This document shows positions 1-8,057 of a DNA stretch of 64,000 nucleotides, piece after piece. The stretch's first letter is position 1, and every line of letters begins with the position of its first letter. The translations under genes and the position numbers were made by a program. This DNA comes from Rheinheimera texasensis DSM 17496. GTDB taxonomy: Bacteria; Pseudomonadota; Gammaproteobacteria; Enterobacterales; Alteromonadaceae. The notes under the pieces were generated by a model. That model searched no databases, had not been told where the DNA came from, and saw only the letters and a list, made by a program, of their open reading frames with translations. Where the stretch lies: the NCBI RefSeq assembly GCF_000711985.1, contig NZ_JONU01000007.1, positions 620,001-684,000 on the forward strand, in the 5' to 3' direction.

Positions 1-512
1 TCGGCGAATAAAATCGCAGGCTGGGTAATAAAAGCGCGGGCTATGGCGACCCGCTGCTGCTCGCCCCCAGATAACTGCGCCGGGAAAAAGTGCATGCGTT
101 CGCTGAGCCCAACTAACTCCAGCAATTGTTTACCGCGAGCGGTGGCGTCGCGCTGCCCCGCCAGCTCGGCCGGTAAAGTGACATTTTCCAGCGCAGACAA
201 TGCCGGCAATAATAAAAATGACTGAAAAACAAAGCCGACATGCTGCGCCCTGAGTTCAGCCCGGGCATCGTCATTCAAGGTGTCAATCCGCTGCCCAGCC
301 AGCACAACTTCACCGCTGCTTGGTACATCCAAACCGGCTAAAAGTCCCAGCAATGTAGACTTGCCTGAGCCCGAAGCACCGACGATAGCCACACTGTCAC
401 CGCGGTTGATTGTCAGATTGATATCCGTCAGGATATTCAGCGTATTACCCGGTAACGCGACTTGTTTACAAAGTTGGCGGGTCTGAATAAACAACTCAGG
501 TGTAACTGACAT
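1..512 (-). CDS. ybbA: ABC transporter ATP-binding protein, YbbA/LolD type (partial)
   Basis: The minus strand reads as an ABC ATPase whose 3' end lies outside the window. The first about 170 residues include a Walker A motif GASGSGKST, a Q-loop (FVFQSF) and the ABC signature LSGGEQQRVAIARA. This order fits the MacB/LolD/YbbA ATPases, which power lipoprotein or substrate extraction from the inner membrane with a permease partner such as YbbP. The start ATG (512-510) overlaps the tesA start on the other strand within a CATG. The ybbA-tesA divergent pair is known from enterics and supports the name. The permease is not visible here. Confidence 0.88.
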   Translation of the reverse strand, partial: MSVTPELFIQTRQLCKQVALPGNTLNILTDINLTINRGDSVAIVGASGSGKSTLLGLLAGLDVPSSGEVVLAGQRIDTLNDDARAELRAQHVGFVFQSFLLLPALSALENVTLPAELAGQRDATARGKQLLELVGLSERMHFFPAQLSGGEQQRVAIARAFITQPAILFA

Positions 513-1119
513 GCGATTGTTCTTCCTATTTTTTGTACTGTTGATATCTGCTGTGCAGCCGGCATTTGCCGCCGCCACAAAAACATTACTCATTGTTGGC
601 GATAGCCTGAGCGCCGGATACGGATTGCCACAACAACAAAGCTGGCCGGTGTTATTGCAGCAACGCCTCGTTGATAAAAAATCCCCGTGGCGTATTCAGA
701 ATGCCAGCATCAGCGGCGAAACCAGTGGCGGTGCGTTAGCCCGTTTACCTGCGCTGTTACAGCAACATCAACCGGCCGTTGTACTAATCGAAATCGGCGG
801 TAATGACGGCTTACGCGGTTTCCCAGTGCCACGCCTGCGGCAAAACCTGGAGCAGTTGATCAAGCTCAGCCAGAACGCCGGTGCTACGCCGGTGCTGATG
901 CAGATACGCATTCCACCGAATTACGGACCACGTTACACTGAACAGTTTGTCGGCGTGTATGCTGACATTGCGCAAAAGCATCAAATCAAACTCTGGCCGT
1001 TCTTTATGGACAAGATTGCCGTACAGCCAGAGTTGATGCAAGCCGACGGCATTCATCCCAACGCTAAAGCTCAGGGCATTATCCGCGATTTGATGCTGCC
1101 GTATATCGAAGAAATGTAA
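511..1119 (+). CDS. tesA: Arylesterase / lysophospholipase L1 (TesA-like SGNH hydrolase)
   Basis: A 202-residue protein with a signal peptide (hydrophobic residues 3-18, likely cleavage after PAFA at 20) and the full set of SGNH hydrolase blocks: GDSLSAGY with nucleophile Ser32, a Gly in ISGETSGG, Asn98 in GGND, and the Asp179/His182 pair in DGIHPN. TesA is a periplasmic thioesterase, protease I and lysophospholipase acting on acyl esters. The length matches the family. It is divergent from ybbA, and the two start codons share bases 511-512. Confidence 0.93.
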   Translation: MRLFFLFFVLLISAVQPAFAAATKTLLIVGDSLSAGYGLPQQQSWPVLLQQRLVDKKSPWRIQNASISGETSGGALARLPALLQQHQPAVVLIEIGGNDGLRGFPVPRLRQNLEQLIKLSQNAGATPVLMQIRIPPNYGPRYTEQFVGVYADIAQKHQIKLWPFFMDKIAVQPELMQADGIHPNAKAQGIIRDLMLPYIEEM

Positions 1120-1276
1120 TGAGATATTGGCAGAATTGACAAAACCCTGACACTGCATCACACCGATGTGGCGGCAGGGAAGTGAAATTTTGGTTTCAGA
1201 AAAGATATCGAAAAATCGCGCCAAATACATTTATGCGCATCAGTACACTGTAGGAGAATAAACTGCTGATTTGATT

Positions 1277-1352
<76 letters not shown>

Positions 1353-1377
1353 ATCCGCTGAACTGACGTTCAAAAGA

Positions 1378-1453
1378 TGGCGTCCCTTAGGGGATTCGAA
1401 CCCCTGTTACCGCCGTGAAAGGGCGGTGTCCTAGGCCTCTAGACGAAAGGGAC
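1378..1453 (-). tRNA. tRNA-Glu (TTC), copy 3 in transcription order
   Basis: A 76-nt minus-strand cloverleaf starts GTCCCTTTCGTCTAGAGG, has anticodon loop CTTTCAC (anticodon TTC), T-loop GTTCGAATC and encoded GCCA end. It is identical to the two other Glu copies upstream. Confidence 0.96.
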
Positions 1454-1478
1454 ATCTGGAAATAACGGTGACAATCTG

Positions 1479-1554
1479 TGGCGTCCCTTAGGGGATTCGA
1501 ACCCCTGTTACCGCCGTGAAAGGGCGGTGTCCTAGGCCTCTAGACGAAAGGGAC
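1479..1554 (-). tRNA. tRNA-Glu (TTC), copy 2 in transcription order
   Basis: This is the same 76-nt sequence as the flanking Glu copies (anticodon TTC, CCA encoded). It is separated from them by spacers of about 25 nt that differ in sequence, so this is a gene triplication whose spacers have diverged. Confidence 0.96.
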
Positions 1555-1578
1555 ACAGTAGACTGTCGAGCATATCAT

Positions 1579-1654
1579 TGGCGTCCCTTAGGGGATTCGA
1601 ACCCCTGTTACCGCCGTGAAAGGGCGGTGTCCTAGGCCTCTAGACGAAAGGGAC
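1579..1654 (-). tRNA. tRNA-Glu (TTC), copy 1 in transcription order
   Basis: This is the first of three identical tRNA-Glu genes on the minus strand, with anticodon TTC and encoded CCA. It lies 14 nt downstream of the promoter-proximal tRNA-Ala. Confidence 0.96.
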
Positions 1655-1668
1655 ACATACAGAAATCT

Positions 1669-1744
<76 letters not shown>

Positions 1745-1792
1745 ACATCAACAACGCTGGCTGTATAAGCTTTGCGTTACAGAACGAGGCGC

Positions 1793-1821
1793 ATTCTATG
1801 GGGCAGCCCCAGGAGTGTCAA
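1793..1821 (-). promoter_or_regulatory. Sigma-70 promoter of the tRNA operon
   Basis: On the minus strand a perfect -35 TTGACA (1821-1816) is followed after exactly 17 nt by -10 TAGAAT (1798-1793). A GC-rich discriminator GCGCCTCG follows, the feature associated with stringent (ppGpp) control of stable-RNA promoters. It points straight at the tRNA-Ala at 1744. Confidence 0.9.
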
Positions 1822-1933
1822 CATTTTTTTCGGCACTGTGTTTCAATCGGGCAAAAATTAATCTTGATGCGCAAAAACAACACAATACAGTGCTATTTAT
1901 CGAAAAAACAATGAGCTAGCGAAGGCACATTAT

Positions 1934-1945
1934 CAGGTTAACCTG
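1934..1945. promoter_or_regulatory. Perfect 12-bp palindrome, candidate operator
   Basis: CAGGTTAACCTG is a perfect palindrome about 90 nt upstream of the secretion ATPase gene, in the divergent gap between the tRNA promoter and that gene. It has operator-like symmetry. No factor can be named from sequence, and no clear -35/-10 pair was found for the downstream gene. Confidence 0.3.
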
Positions 1946-2031
1946 GTGGCTATACCCTGAGAAGTCTCGTTATGCTACCCTAGCCTCTAATTCGCATGTA
2001 CTGCCGGTTTTAGCATTCAGGATCAGATGTT

Positions 2032-3093
2032 ATGTATGAAGCTTATTATGGATTAAAAGAACGGCCGTTCCAGCTGACGCCGAATCCGCAATGTTTTTTT
2101 GCCAGCAAACTGCACAAACGCGCCTTAGCTTATTTGCAATATGGTCTGAGTCAGGGTGAAGGTTTTATTGTGATCACCGGTGATGTCGGCACAGGCAAAA
2201 CGACCATTGCCAACCAGCTGCTGGCGAAGTTAGACCCGCATCAGATTGTCGCCCGGCAGATTGTCACCTCCAAACTGGAGCCAGACGACTTGCTACGGAT
2301 GATTTGTTCAGTGTTCCAACTGCAGGTTAAAGAACATAATAAAGCCACTTATCTGGAAGCCATTTCAGCCTACCTGCAATTGTTAGCTCAGCAGAAAAAA
2401 CGTGCCCTACTGTTAGTCGATGAAGCACAAAATTTGCCACTGGAATCCATCGAAGAGCTGCGGATGCTGTCTAATTTTCAGTTGGCTGGCCGGCCACTGT
2501 TACAGAGCTTTTTACTGGGTCAGAATGAACTCAATGCCATCATTCAGTCCCCGCACATGGAACAGTTCCGTCAGCGCATCATCGCATCTTCAAACCTGTC
2601 GGCACTGAATGTGGAAGATTGCCAGGCCTATATTGAATACCGCATTCAGTCTGCCGGTGGCGCTGCCGGTTTACTGGACAACAGCTGTTTTACGCTCATT
2701 CATCAGTTCAGCTCAGGCATTCCGAGAAAAATTAATACATTAATGGATCGGGTATTGTTGTACGGTTTCCTGGAAGAGGTGAAGACTTTTACTACTGAAG
2801 ATATTCGTCAGGTCATTCAGGAGATTAGTGGCGAAGTCGCCAACCACACGCCAGTGCCTGTTGAAGCTACACCTGCGGCTCCGGTAAAGCAGGCCGACAC
2901 GCCTGCGGCAGTTCAAAGTGACACGACCAACCCCTACCACGCTATGCTGTCTGAGTTGTCCGGCCTGCTGGATAACTCGCTGCAGCATAAAATTCGCATG
3001 GCGCAGCAACTGGATGAATTATTGACACACCAGCAACAGCAAGTCTTGCGTCAGGGTAAACCATCTGATGACAACGATGATAGTCCGGTGTAA
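2032..3093 (+). CDS. XrtA-associated AAA ATPase (GspA/ExeA-like, TIGR03015 type)
   Basis: A 353-residue cytoplasmic ATPase opening MYEAYYGLKERPF, the usual start of ExeA/GspA-like AAA_22 proteins. Walker A GDVGTGKTT is at about 50-58, Walker B ALLLVDEA at about 125-132, and an arginine-rich sensor region follows. The C-terminal about 80 residues are Pro/Ala/Gln-rich and variable. The family is known as the putative secretion ATPase of PEP-CTERM/exosortase loci and is expected to energise assembly of the export apparatus. It converges on the chain-length/export operon with a shared terminator. Start ATG has AGGA 9 nt upstream. Confidence 0.88.
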   Translation: MYEAYYGLKERPFQLTPNPQCFFASKLHKRALAYLQYGLSQGEGFIVITGDVGTGKTTIANQLLAKLDPHQIVARQIVTSKLEPDDLLRMICSVFQLQVKEHNKATYLEAISAYLQLLAQQKKRALLLVDEAQNLPLESIEELRMLSNFQLAGRPLLQSFLLGQNELNAIIQSPHMEQFRQRIIASSNLSALNVEDCQAYIEYRIQSAGGAAGLLDNSCFTLIHQFSSGIPRKINTLMDRVLLYGFLEEVKTFTTEDIRQVIQEISGEVANHTPVPVEATPAAPVKQADTPAAVQSDTTNPYHAMLSELSGLLDNSLQHKIRMAQQLDELLTHQQQQVLRQGKPSDDNDDSPV

Positions 3094-3112
3094 CGTCGGA
3101 AGCGTTACACAT

Positions 3113-3140
3113 AAAAAAACCGCCTTACGGCGGTTTTTTT
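3113..3140. terminator. Bidirectional rho-independent terminator
   Basis: ACCGCC TTAC GGCGGT is flanked by seven A on the left and seven T on the right, so it works as an intrinsic terminator for both the ATPase gene (plus) and the beta-barrel gene (minus), which converge here. Confidence 0.93.
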
Positions 3141-3144
3141 AATG

Positions 3145-4797
3145 CTAAAACTTGTACTCGACACCAATCCAGGCGCGATTTTCCTGATAATCCCGAGAAT
3201 CTGAGCCGTAATCAACGTTAATCCGTTTCAAATTTGCATTAGCCGTCAGGCTTTTGTTAATTTTACGGGTGAAGGTCAGGGTCATCGATTTGACGATACC
3301 AGTCAAATCGCTGAAGCTGTTAACGCCATCCACCTGATAGACCAAATCAGAGTAATCGGTCGATAAAGTTACACTGTTGCGTGCGTTCAATTGCCAGTTT
3401 GCAGACAAATTGACAAATTTATCATCGCGTACCGAATTACGTTCTATTAACTGATCCTTACGCTGACCGAATCTGGCGGCTAATTTTAACCGGTTAAAAT
3501 CATAGCCAAGCAAATAGGATACATTACGTCGTACTACCAAAAACTCGCTCAAATCTGAAGTAGGATTTGAGACATTGTAATACCGCTCACCGGCTGCAGG
3601 CAGATAATTTGCGGTCGGCGGTTGAAAACAGCTGTCTAAGCCGGGAGTGACCCCTGGTGGACAAACAAACAGATTCGTTTCCAAATCTCCTTCATTCAGA
3701 CCCAGTAACGACCCTACGGTGTCGCTGACATTCAACTCCATACGCAGGTGCTTTAGCTTATATGAACCTTTTGCCTGAGCGGTACGACCAAAAAAGCGTT
3801 TATCCAAAGAGCCGGAGATTTTAGTCCGTTTCGACGGCACCAATTCAAACGCGGTGCCCAGATATTCTTTGTCGTCCTTGGCATTATTTACTTTATTGTA
3901 AGTTACGTTCCACCAGGATCGGTCGGTTATTTTCCATTCCAGTCCACCACCAATAGACCGATGATTACGATATTGACTGAATACTGAAGAACCACCATCA
4001 ATATTACTGTTATTCTCGACCGAACCAGTCGCAATCATGGAAACGCGCCAAAAGAATGGTACGCCAATGACCCCTTGAGCTCTGCGGTTATATTGCGATT
4101 CACGGATGTCACGATCAGTTTTTGTAGCCTGACCATTAAATCCCCAGAAGAATTTGCGATTCCGGTCTTGAGTTTTTAGTTCAAAAGCACCAGCTACGGC
4201 ACTATTTTCGAGCCCTAACCCTTCCCCTGAGTCATTATCGAACTCAGACAAGCTAAGATCGGAAGTCGAACGTGAAGCGCTGATACTGAAGTCCATAATG
4301 GCCCAGTCAAACCGGTCATGACTGTAAACAAGTGAGGCCGATTGGGACTCCACTTTGGCTAAGTCGCTGGTAGAGCTTATCTGGTCCTGATACCGCGCCG
4401 TAGAACCAGAAGCCCTTCTGTTATTTTGCTGAGCACCTAGCTGCAAATCTAAAGCATCATTCAAAAAGCTGGCGTTTCCAGACCAACGGTAACTAAACAA
4501 ACTCTGATTGTCCCGTTGTGCGTCATCAAAACTTAAATTTTGGCTTTGCAGATTGAGTGAACTACTCAACCAACTGCCGGTATAGGTAAGATTCAGCTCC
4601 GGCACCAGCTCGTAAGCCATTCCCTTGTCAGCATCAACAGTTTGGTCTTTAATACCGTACGCATAGACAGCACTGCTAACCGAAGGGCTAATTTTCACTT
4701 CCGCCGTAGCAAGGATTGGCACCATCGCAAGCCACAGCGGTGCAAGACGCATTACTGGAAAATTATTACTCCGCATAATAACCATATCCGTATCCAT
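3145..4797 (-). CDS. XrtA-associated outer-membrane beta-barrel protein (TIGR03016 type)
   Basis: A 550-residue protein with an N-terminal signal peptide (hydrophobic stretch around MRLAPLWLAMVPILATA, cleavage before EVKISPSV). The rest is alternating polar/hydrophobic strands rich in Tyr, Ser, Asn and Arg, ending in the C-terminal aromatic signature EYKF typical of outer-membrane barrels. Position after the tyrosine autokinase fits the uncharacterised PEP-CTERM-system barrel proposed as exopolysaccharide outer-membrane component. The first ATG overlaps the kinase stop by 32 bp; internal ATGs at 4785 or 4776 are also possible starts. Family placement rests on context and overall look, as the sequence itself is poorly conserved. 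Confidence 0.8.
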   Translation of the reverse strand: MDTDMVIMRSNNFPVMRLAPLWLAMVPILATAEVKISPSVSSAVYAYGIKDQTVDADKGMAYELVPELNLTYTGSWLSSSLNLQSQNLSFDDAQRDNQSLFSYRWSGNASFLNDALDLQLGAQQNNRRASGSTARYQDQISSTSDLAKVESQSASLVYSHDRFDWAIMDFSISASRSTSDLSLSEFDNDSGEGLGLENSAVAGAFELKTQDRNRKFFWGFNGQATKTDRDIRESQYNRRAQGVIGVPFFWRVSMIATGSVENNSNIDGGSSVFSQYRNHRSIGGGLEWKITDRSWWNVTYNKVNNAKDDKEYLGTAFELVPSKRTKISGSLDKRFFGRTAQAKGSYKLKHLRMELNVSDTVGSLLGLNEGDLETNLFVCPPGVTPGLDSCFQPPTANYLPAAGERYYNVSNPTSDLSEFLVVRRNVSYLLGYDFNRLKLAARFGQRKDQLIERNSVRDDKFVNLSANWQLNARNSVTLSTDYSDLVYQVDGVNSFSDLTGIVKSMTLTFTRKINKSLTANANLKRINVDYGSDSRDYQENRAWIGVEYKF

Positions 4798-5641
4798 AAC
4801 CTTTATCCCTGCTGTAATGCGCTTTGTTAATCACAAAACCTGTAGCCAAATCGGGAGGCAACAAGCTAATAGCTTTTTCCAGCTCATTCAGTTTGGTTTT
4901 GTTTTCTTCCAGCACAATCACGGCCTGACCGCACATCGCTGCAAGCACCGAAGTTTCGTTGACACCCAGCAGAGGGGGCGCGTCAAAAATAACAATCCGG
5001 TCCGGATAACGCGATGCAAACTCATTCACCAAAGCCGCCATTTTATCGCTCGCTAAAAGCTCGGTTGACAAATGATGTGGTTTACCGGCAGCGATCAGTT
5101 TCAGCCGCTCGACATTGGTGCTGTACATAATGTCGGTCACGTCGACTGAGTCAGAACTCAAATAATCGGTCAGTCCACGCGGCACGCTGATTTCCAGCGT
5201 TCTGGACACGTTTGGCCGAAGCACATCTGCGTCGACTAACAACACTGTCTTATCCTGCTCCAGTGCGATACTCAACGCTAAATTTACCGAAGTGAAGGTT
5301 TTACCTTCACCCGGCCGGCTACTGGACACCAGAATCAGATTCGGGTTTTTCAGACTGGAACTAAGCGGGCCAAAAGCGTTGTTAATAAGCTTCCGCTTGA
5401 TCACCCGATATTCTTCATAAATCAACTTACGTTCTGTTGCCTTAGCAACAAAATTACGTTTCGATAAACTGTCTAAATCGATATCAATAAACTGACTGGC
5501 AGTTTTGCTTTCGGACAGAGTCGCCTGAGCATTAACCAGCTTATCAGCTGGTTCTGCTGGCGGAATTGCAGGAACTGGCTCAGCGACTGCAGCCTGGCCT
5601 AACTTATCCAGTGCTTTTTCAATAGTGCTCATATCAGCCAT
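4766..5641 (-). CDS. PEP-CTERM/XrtA tyrosine autokinase (BY-kinase, CpsD/CapB-like)
   Basis: A 291-residue stand-alone BY-kinase catalytic domain. Walker A SSSRPGEGKT is at about 107-115, Walker A' TVLLVDADVLRP at about 132-143, a later Walker B region holds VIFDAPP, and a C-terminal tyrosine cluster (five Tyr in the last 10 residues) serves as autophosphorylation tail. It pairs with the chain-length protein encoded just upstream (13-bp overlap) to control polymer length and export at the inner membrane. A low-complexity Pro/Ala segment (20-35) precedes the kinase domain. It corresponds to the TIGR03018 class. Confidence 0.92.
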   Translation of the reverse strand: MADMSTIEKALDKLGQAAVAEPVPAIPPAEPADKLVNAQATLSESKTASQFIDIDLDSLSKRNFVAKATERKLIYEEYRVIKRKLINNAFGPLSSSLKNPNLILVSSSRPGEGKTFTSVNLALSIALEQDKTVLLVDADVLRPNVSRTLEISVPRGLTDYLSSDSVDVTDIMYSTNVERLKLIAAGKPHHLSTELLASDKMAALVNEFASRYPDRIVIFDAPPLLGVNETSVLAAMCGQAVIVLEENKTKLNELEKAISLLPPDLATGFVINKAHYSRDKGYGYGYGYYAE

Positions 5642-7215
5642 CCTAAAATCTGTTTCGCTGTGATACCAAATACCAACTCATTGGTGATCAGCAAGGTATA
5701 ACAAACCAGCAAAGCTCCGGAGAGCGCCAGGAAATACAACAGATGTTTTTTACTCTGACGCAACAACACATCTTTTGCGGTGTGCGAGACCAAACCAAAC
5801 ACCGGGAAATCCGAAATAGTTTTTAACTGCAGCGCAGAAGTAACTACAGGTTGCAGCTGACTTCTGACCAGCGCCATAGTTAAACCTGCTATCACACCAG
5901 CAAGCAGCACCAATGTATAAAAAGCAATGCGAGGCGGACCAGAAGGTTTCATTGGGACGCGAGGAGGTTCGATTTCACGGAACTGCACATCCTGTTGCGA
6001 CTCATCGGCTTTCTGGCTCAGACTAAGCGCATCACGACGGCTCAGCAACTCTTCGTACTTCGATTTGGTCAGCTCATAATCGCGGTTCAAACCGGCGAAT
6101 CTGGCTTCGATATCGGGAATGACGTTCCGTTGCCGCTCCAGAGTTTCCAGCTTTTCTTCAAAGCTGCGAACCCGGACCTTGGCGGACTCCACTTCATTTT
6201 CCAGATTCGAAGTGATGATCTTCAGGTTCTGATAAACCTCATTCACCGAACCTGAGCTGGCGCTTGGGTTACCGCGTGCAGCCGCCTGCATACCGGCAAT
6301 TTCCTGCTTACGCATTTCCTGTAGAGATGCTAATAAACGTTTGGTTTCTGCCACATCCGGATGTTGGTCGGTATAGCGGATTAACAAAGCATCCAGCTGA
6401 TTTTGCAGCAGCTTAATCCGCTCATCATACACAGTAGTCAGGCCAGCTGAGCCTGCGGCCGGATCAGCAGATAACGGATCTTCACCCTTCAGCTGACGAC
6501 GTGACGAATCGAGTTTGCTCTGCAGCTCTTTTAAGGTAAGCCGCGCTTCTTCCAACCGCTCTTTTTCTGATTCAATCCGGCCATAGAAATTGCTGTCCGA
6601 CATTGGACCAAGTGCAATTTGTTCTTTCTTGAATTCAGATAATCGGCGCTCTGCCTCAACCAGCCGATTTTCATAATCAGCAATCTGGGTATCAAGGAAT
6701 TCAGAGGCCTTTTTTGAACTTGCGACTGAGTCACCCACCCGGTTTTCAATAAAGGTGTTCAGCGTTTCCTGCACGACCTTTAAAGCCATTTTGGGCGTGG
6801 CGTTTGAATAAGAAATGACGTAGATGTTTTCCCGGCCGGAAGAACTGAGCTTGATGTCACTTTTCAGCGAATCGATCAGTCTTTCATATGCTGCGCTGTC
6901 CGACGCATAGATATCCAGATCTGTCGCTTTGGCGATTTTTTCCAGATTCGGCCGGCTTAACAGCGTTCTTGCCATCAGCTCTATTTCTTGTTGCGGATTA
7001 TCCCTGATGGTCAGTCCCTGTAATACAGGGGCCAACACAGAGCGGGTTTCAACAAATAGCTTCGCCTCCGCCTGATAGGTCGGAGGCATATTAAAGACAA
7101 ACAACCAACCGATAGGGCAAATCAGCCAGGCCGTTAAAATCACATAACGGCGTCTGAGCCAGATCCCTTGCAGATAAACCAGCAACATCTCCAGCGCAAG
7201 GTTTAATTCCTTCAT
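5629..7215 (-). CDS. XrtA polysaccharide chain-length determinant (Wzz-like, TIGR03007 type)
   Basis: A 528-residue inner-membrane co-polymerase. It has a TM helix at about 24-44, a Wzz N-terminal domain, a long coiled coil (about 165-400, heptads rich in Glu/Lys/Leu), then a Pro-rich PPRVPMKPSGPP element before the second TM (about 433-455). A third hydrophobic segment lies near the C-terminus (about 488-510). The periplasmic coiled coil sets polymer length and docks to the outer-membrane export protein. It lies between the export lipoprotein (24-bp gap) and the autokinase (13-bp overlap), so the three are one operon. Confidence 0.92.
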   Translation of the reverse strand: MKELNLALEMLLVYLQGIWLRRRYVILTAWLICPIGWLFVFNMPPTYQAEAKLFVETRSVLAPVLQGLTIRDNPQQEIELMARTLLSRPNLEKIAKATDLDIYASDSAAYERLIDSLKSDIKLSSSGRENIYVISYSNATPKMALKVVQETLNTFIENRVGDSVASSKKASEFLDTQIADYENRLVEAERRLSEFKKEQIALGPMSDSNFYGRIESEKERLEEARLTLKELQSKLDSSRRQLKGEDPLSADPAAGSAGLTTVYDERIKLLQNQLDALLIRYTDQHPDVAETKRLLASLQEMRKQEIAGMQAAARGNPSASSGSVNEVYQNLKIITSNLENEVESAKVRVRSFEEKLETLERQRNVIPDIEARFAGLNRDYELTKSKYEELLSRRDALSLSQKADESQQDVQFREIEPPRVPMKPSGPPRIAFYTLVLLAGVIAGLTMALVRSQLQPVVTSALQLKTISDFPVFGLVSHTAKDVLLRQSKKHLLYFLALSGALLVCYTLLITNELVFGITAKQILGWLI

Positions 7216-7239
7216 CTAACTACTCCGATGATGCGTCTA

Positions 7240-7869
7240 TCAGAACCAAGCTTCTGGGATAATAACGATGTCACCAGGTAGAATATCAACGTTTGCTGAA
7301 ATATCGCCCTCGCGAACTAAGTCATCGAGGCGTACGTCGTAAGTCATCTGTTTACCATTTTTTACCCGGACTAGCTTGGCACCGTTACCATTGGCAAAAT
7401 CGGTTAAACCGCCTGATGCAATCATCAGATCGAGGACAGTCATATACTGTCGGTAAGGGTAGGATTGTGGTTTTGCTGCGGCACCTATCACGCGAACCTG
7501 TTCACTGAACGGGCCGACAAAACCTGAAACTGAAACAGTAACAACCGGGTCGCGGATGTATTTCGCCAGGATTTTTTCCATATCGCGGGCGAACTGAGTG
7601 GGCGTTCTGCCCGCCACAGGTACGTCTTCAACCAGCGAAGTACTGATTTTGCCGTCCGGACGAACAATAAATGAGCCTGATAATTCAGGGTTGCGCCAGA
7701 CAAAGATAGTGACAGAATCATTGGGGCCAATCAGGTAGCTGTATTGATCAACAGCTGTGGTTCGGGCAGGTTGTACTGTGGCGCCTGGTAATTCGTTGGT
7801 GCTGCATGCTTGCAAACCAAGCAGCATCACGGATCCAACGATTGAGGCAATAGCAGATCTTGCTTTCAT
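7240..7869 (-). CDS. Polysaccharide export lipoprotein (Wza-like, XrtA type)
   Basis: A 209-residue lipoprotein with signal peptide and lipobox LQAC (Cys22). A Poly_export domain opens with YLIGPNDSVTIFVWRNPELSG, split here as YLIGPND and FVWRNPELSG, and a SLBB domain follows (about 130-205). Shorter than Wza, it matches the PEP-CTERM export proteins (TIGR03027). It is the first gene of the minus-strand operon. The 188-bp gap to the divergent sugar transferase must hold promoters for both directions, but no convincing consensus was found. Confidence 0.92.
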   Translation of the reverse strand: MKARSAIASIVGSVMLLGLQACSTNELPGATVQPARTTAVDQYSYLIGPNDSVTIFVWRNPELSGSFIVRPDGKISTSLVEDVPVAGRTPTQFARDMEKILAKYIRDPVVTVSVSGFVGPFSEQVRVIGAAAKPQSYPYRQYMTVLDLMIASGGLTDFANGNGAKLVRVKNGKQMTYDVRLDDLVREGDISANVDILPGDIVIIPEAWF

Positions 7870-8057
7870 TTCTTATACGTCCTTTGTTACTGATGCGATT
7901 TTAATATAACTGAATTTTACATAGCTGTGACGGCTATCATAAAAATTTAATTCCAGTTTTCCGACCACCGGCGTATACTTCTGCCTCTGCTTAACTATGT
8001 CAAGATCGCTGTGCTGAAATTTGCACTTAATTCAGGTTGTTCCGGGAAGATGTACCA

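Noticed and set aside
43-486. Two plus-strand ORFs before tesA
   Set aside because: The minus strand here is a clear ABC ATPase with Walker A and signature motif; the plus frames are shadows.
1378-1654. Three 76-bp direct repeats with spacers of about 25 bp, CRISPR-like spacing
   Set aside because: Each repeat folds as tRNA-Glu with anticodon TTC and encoded CCA; it is a tRNA array.
8012-8034. Possible sigma-54 site before the sugar transferase gene
   Set aside because: TTGC is present but the -24 element reads TG-T instead of TGG, so the essential GG is missing.
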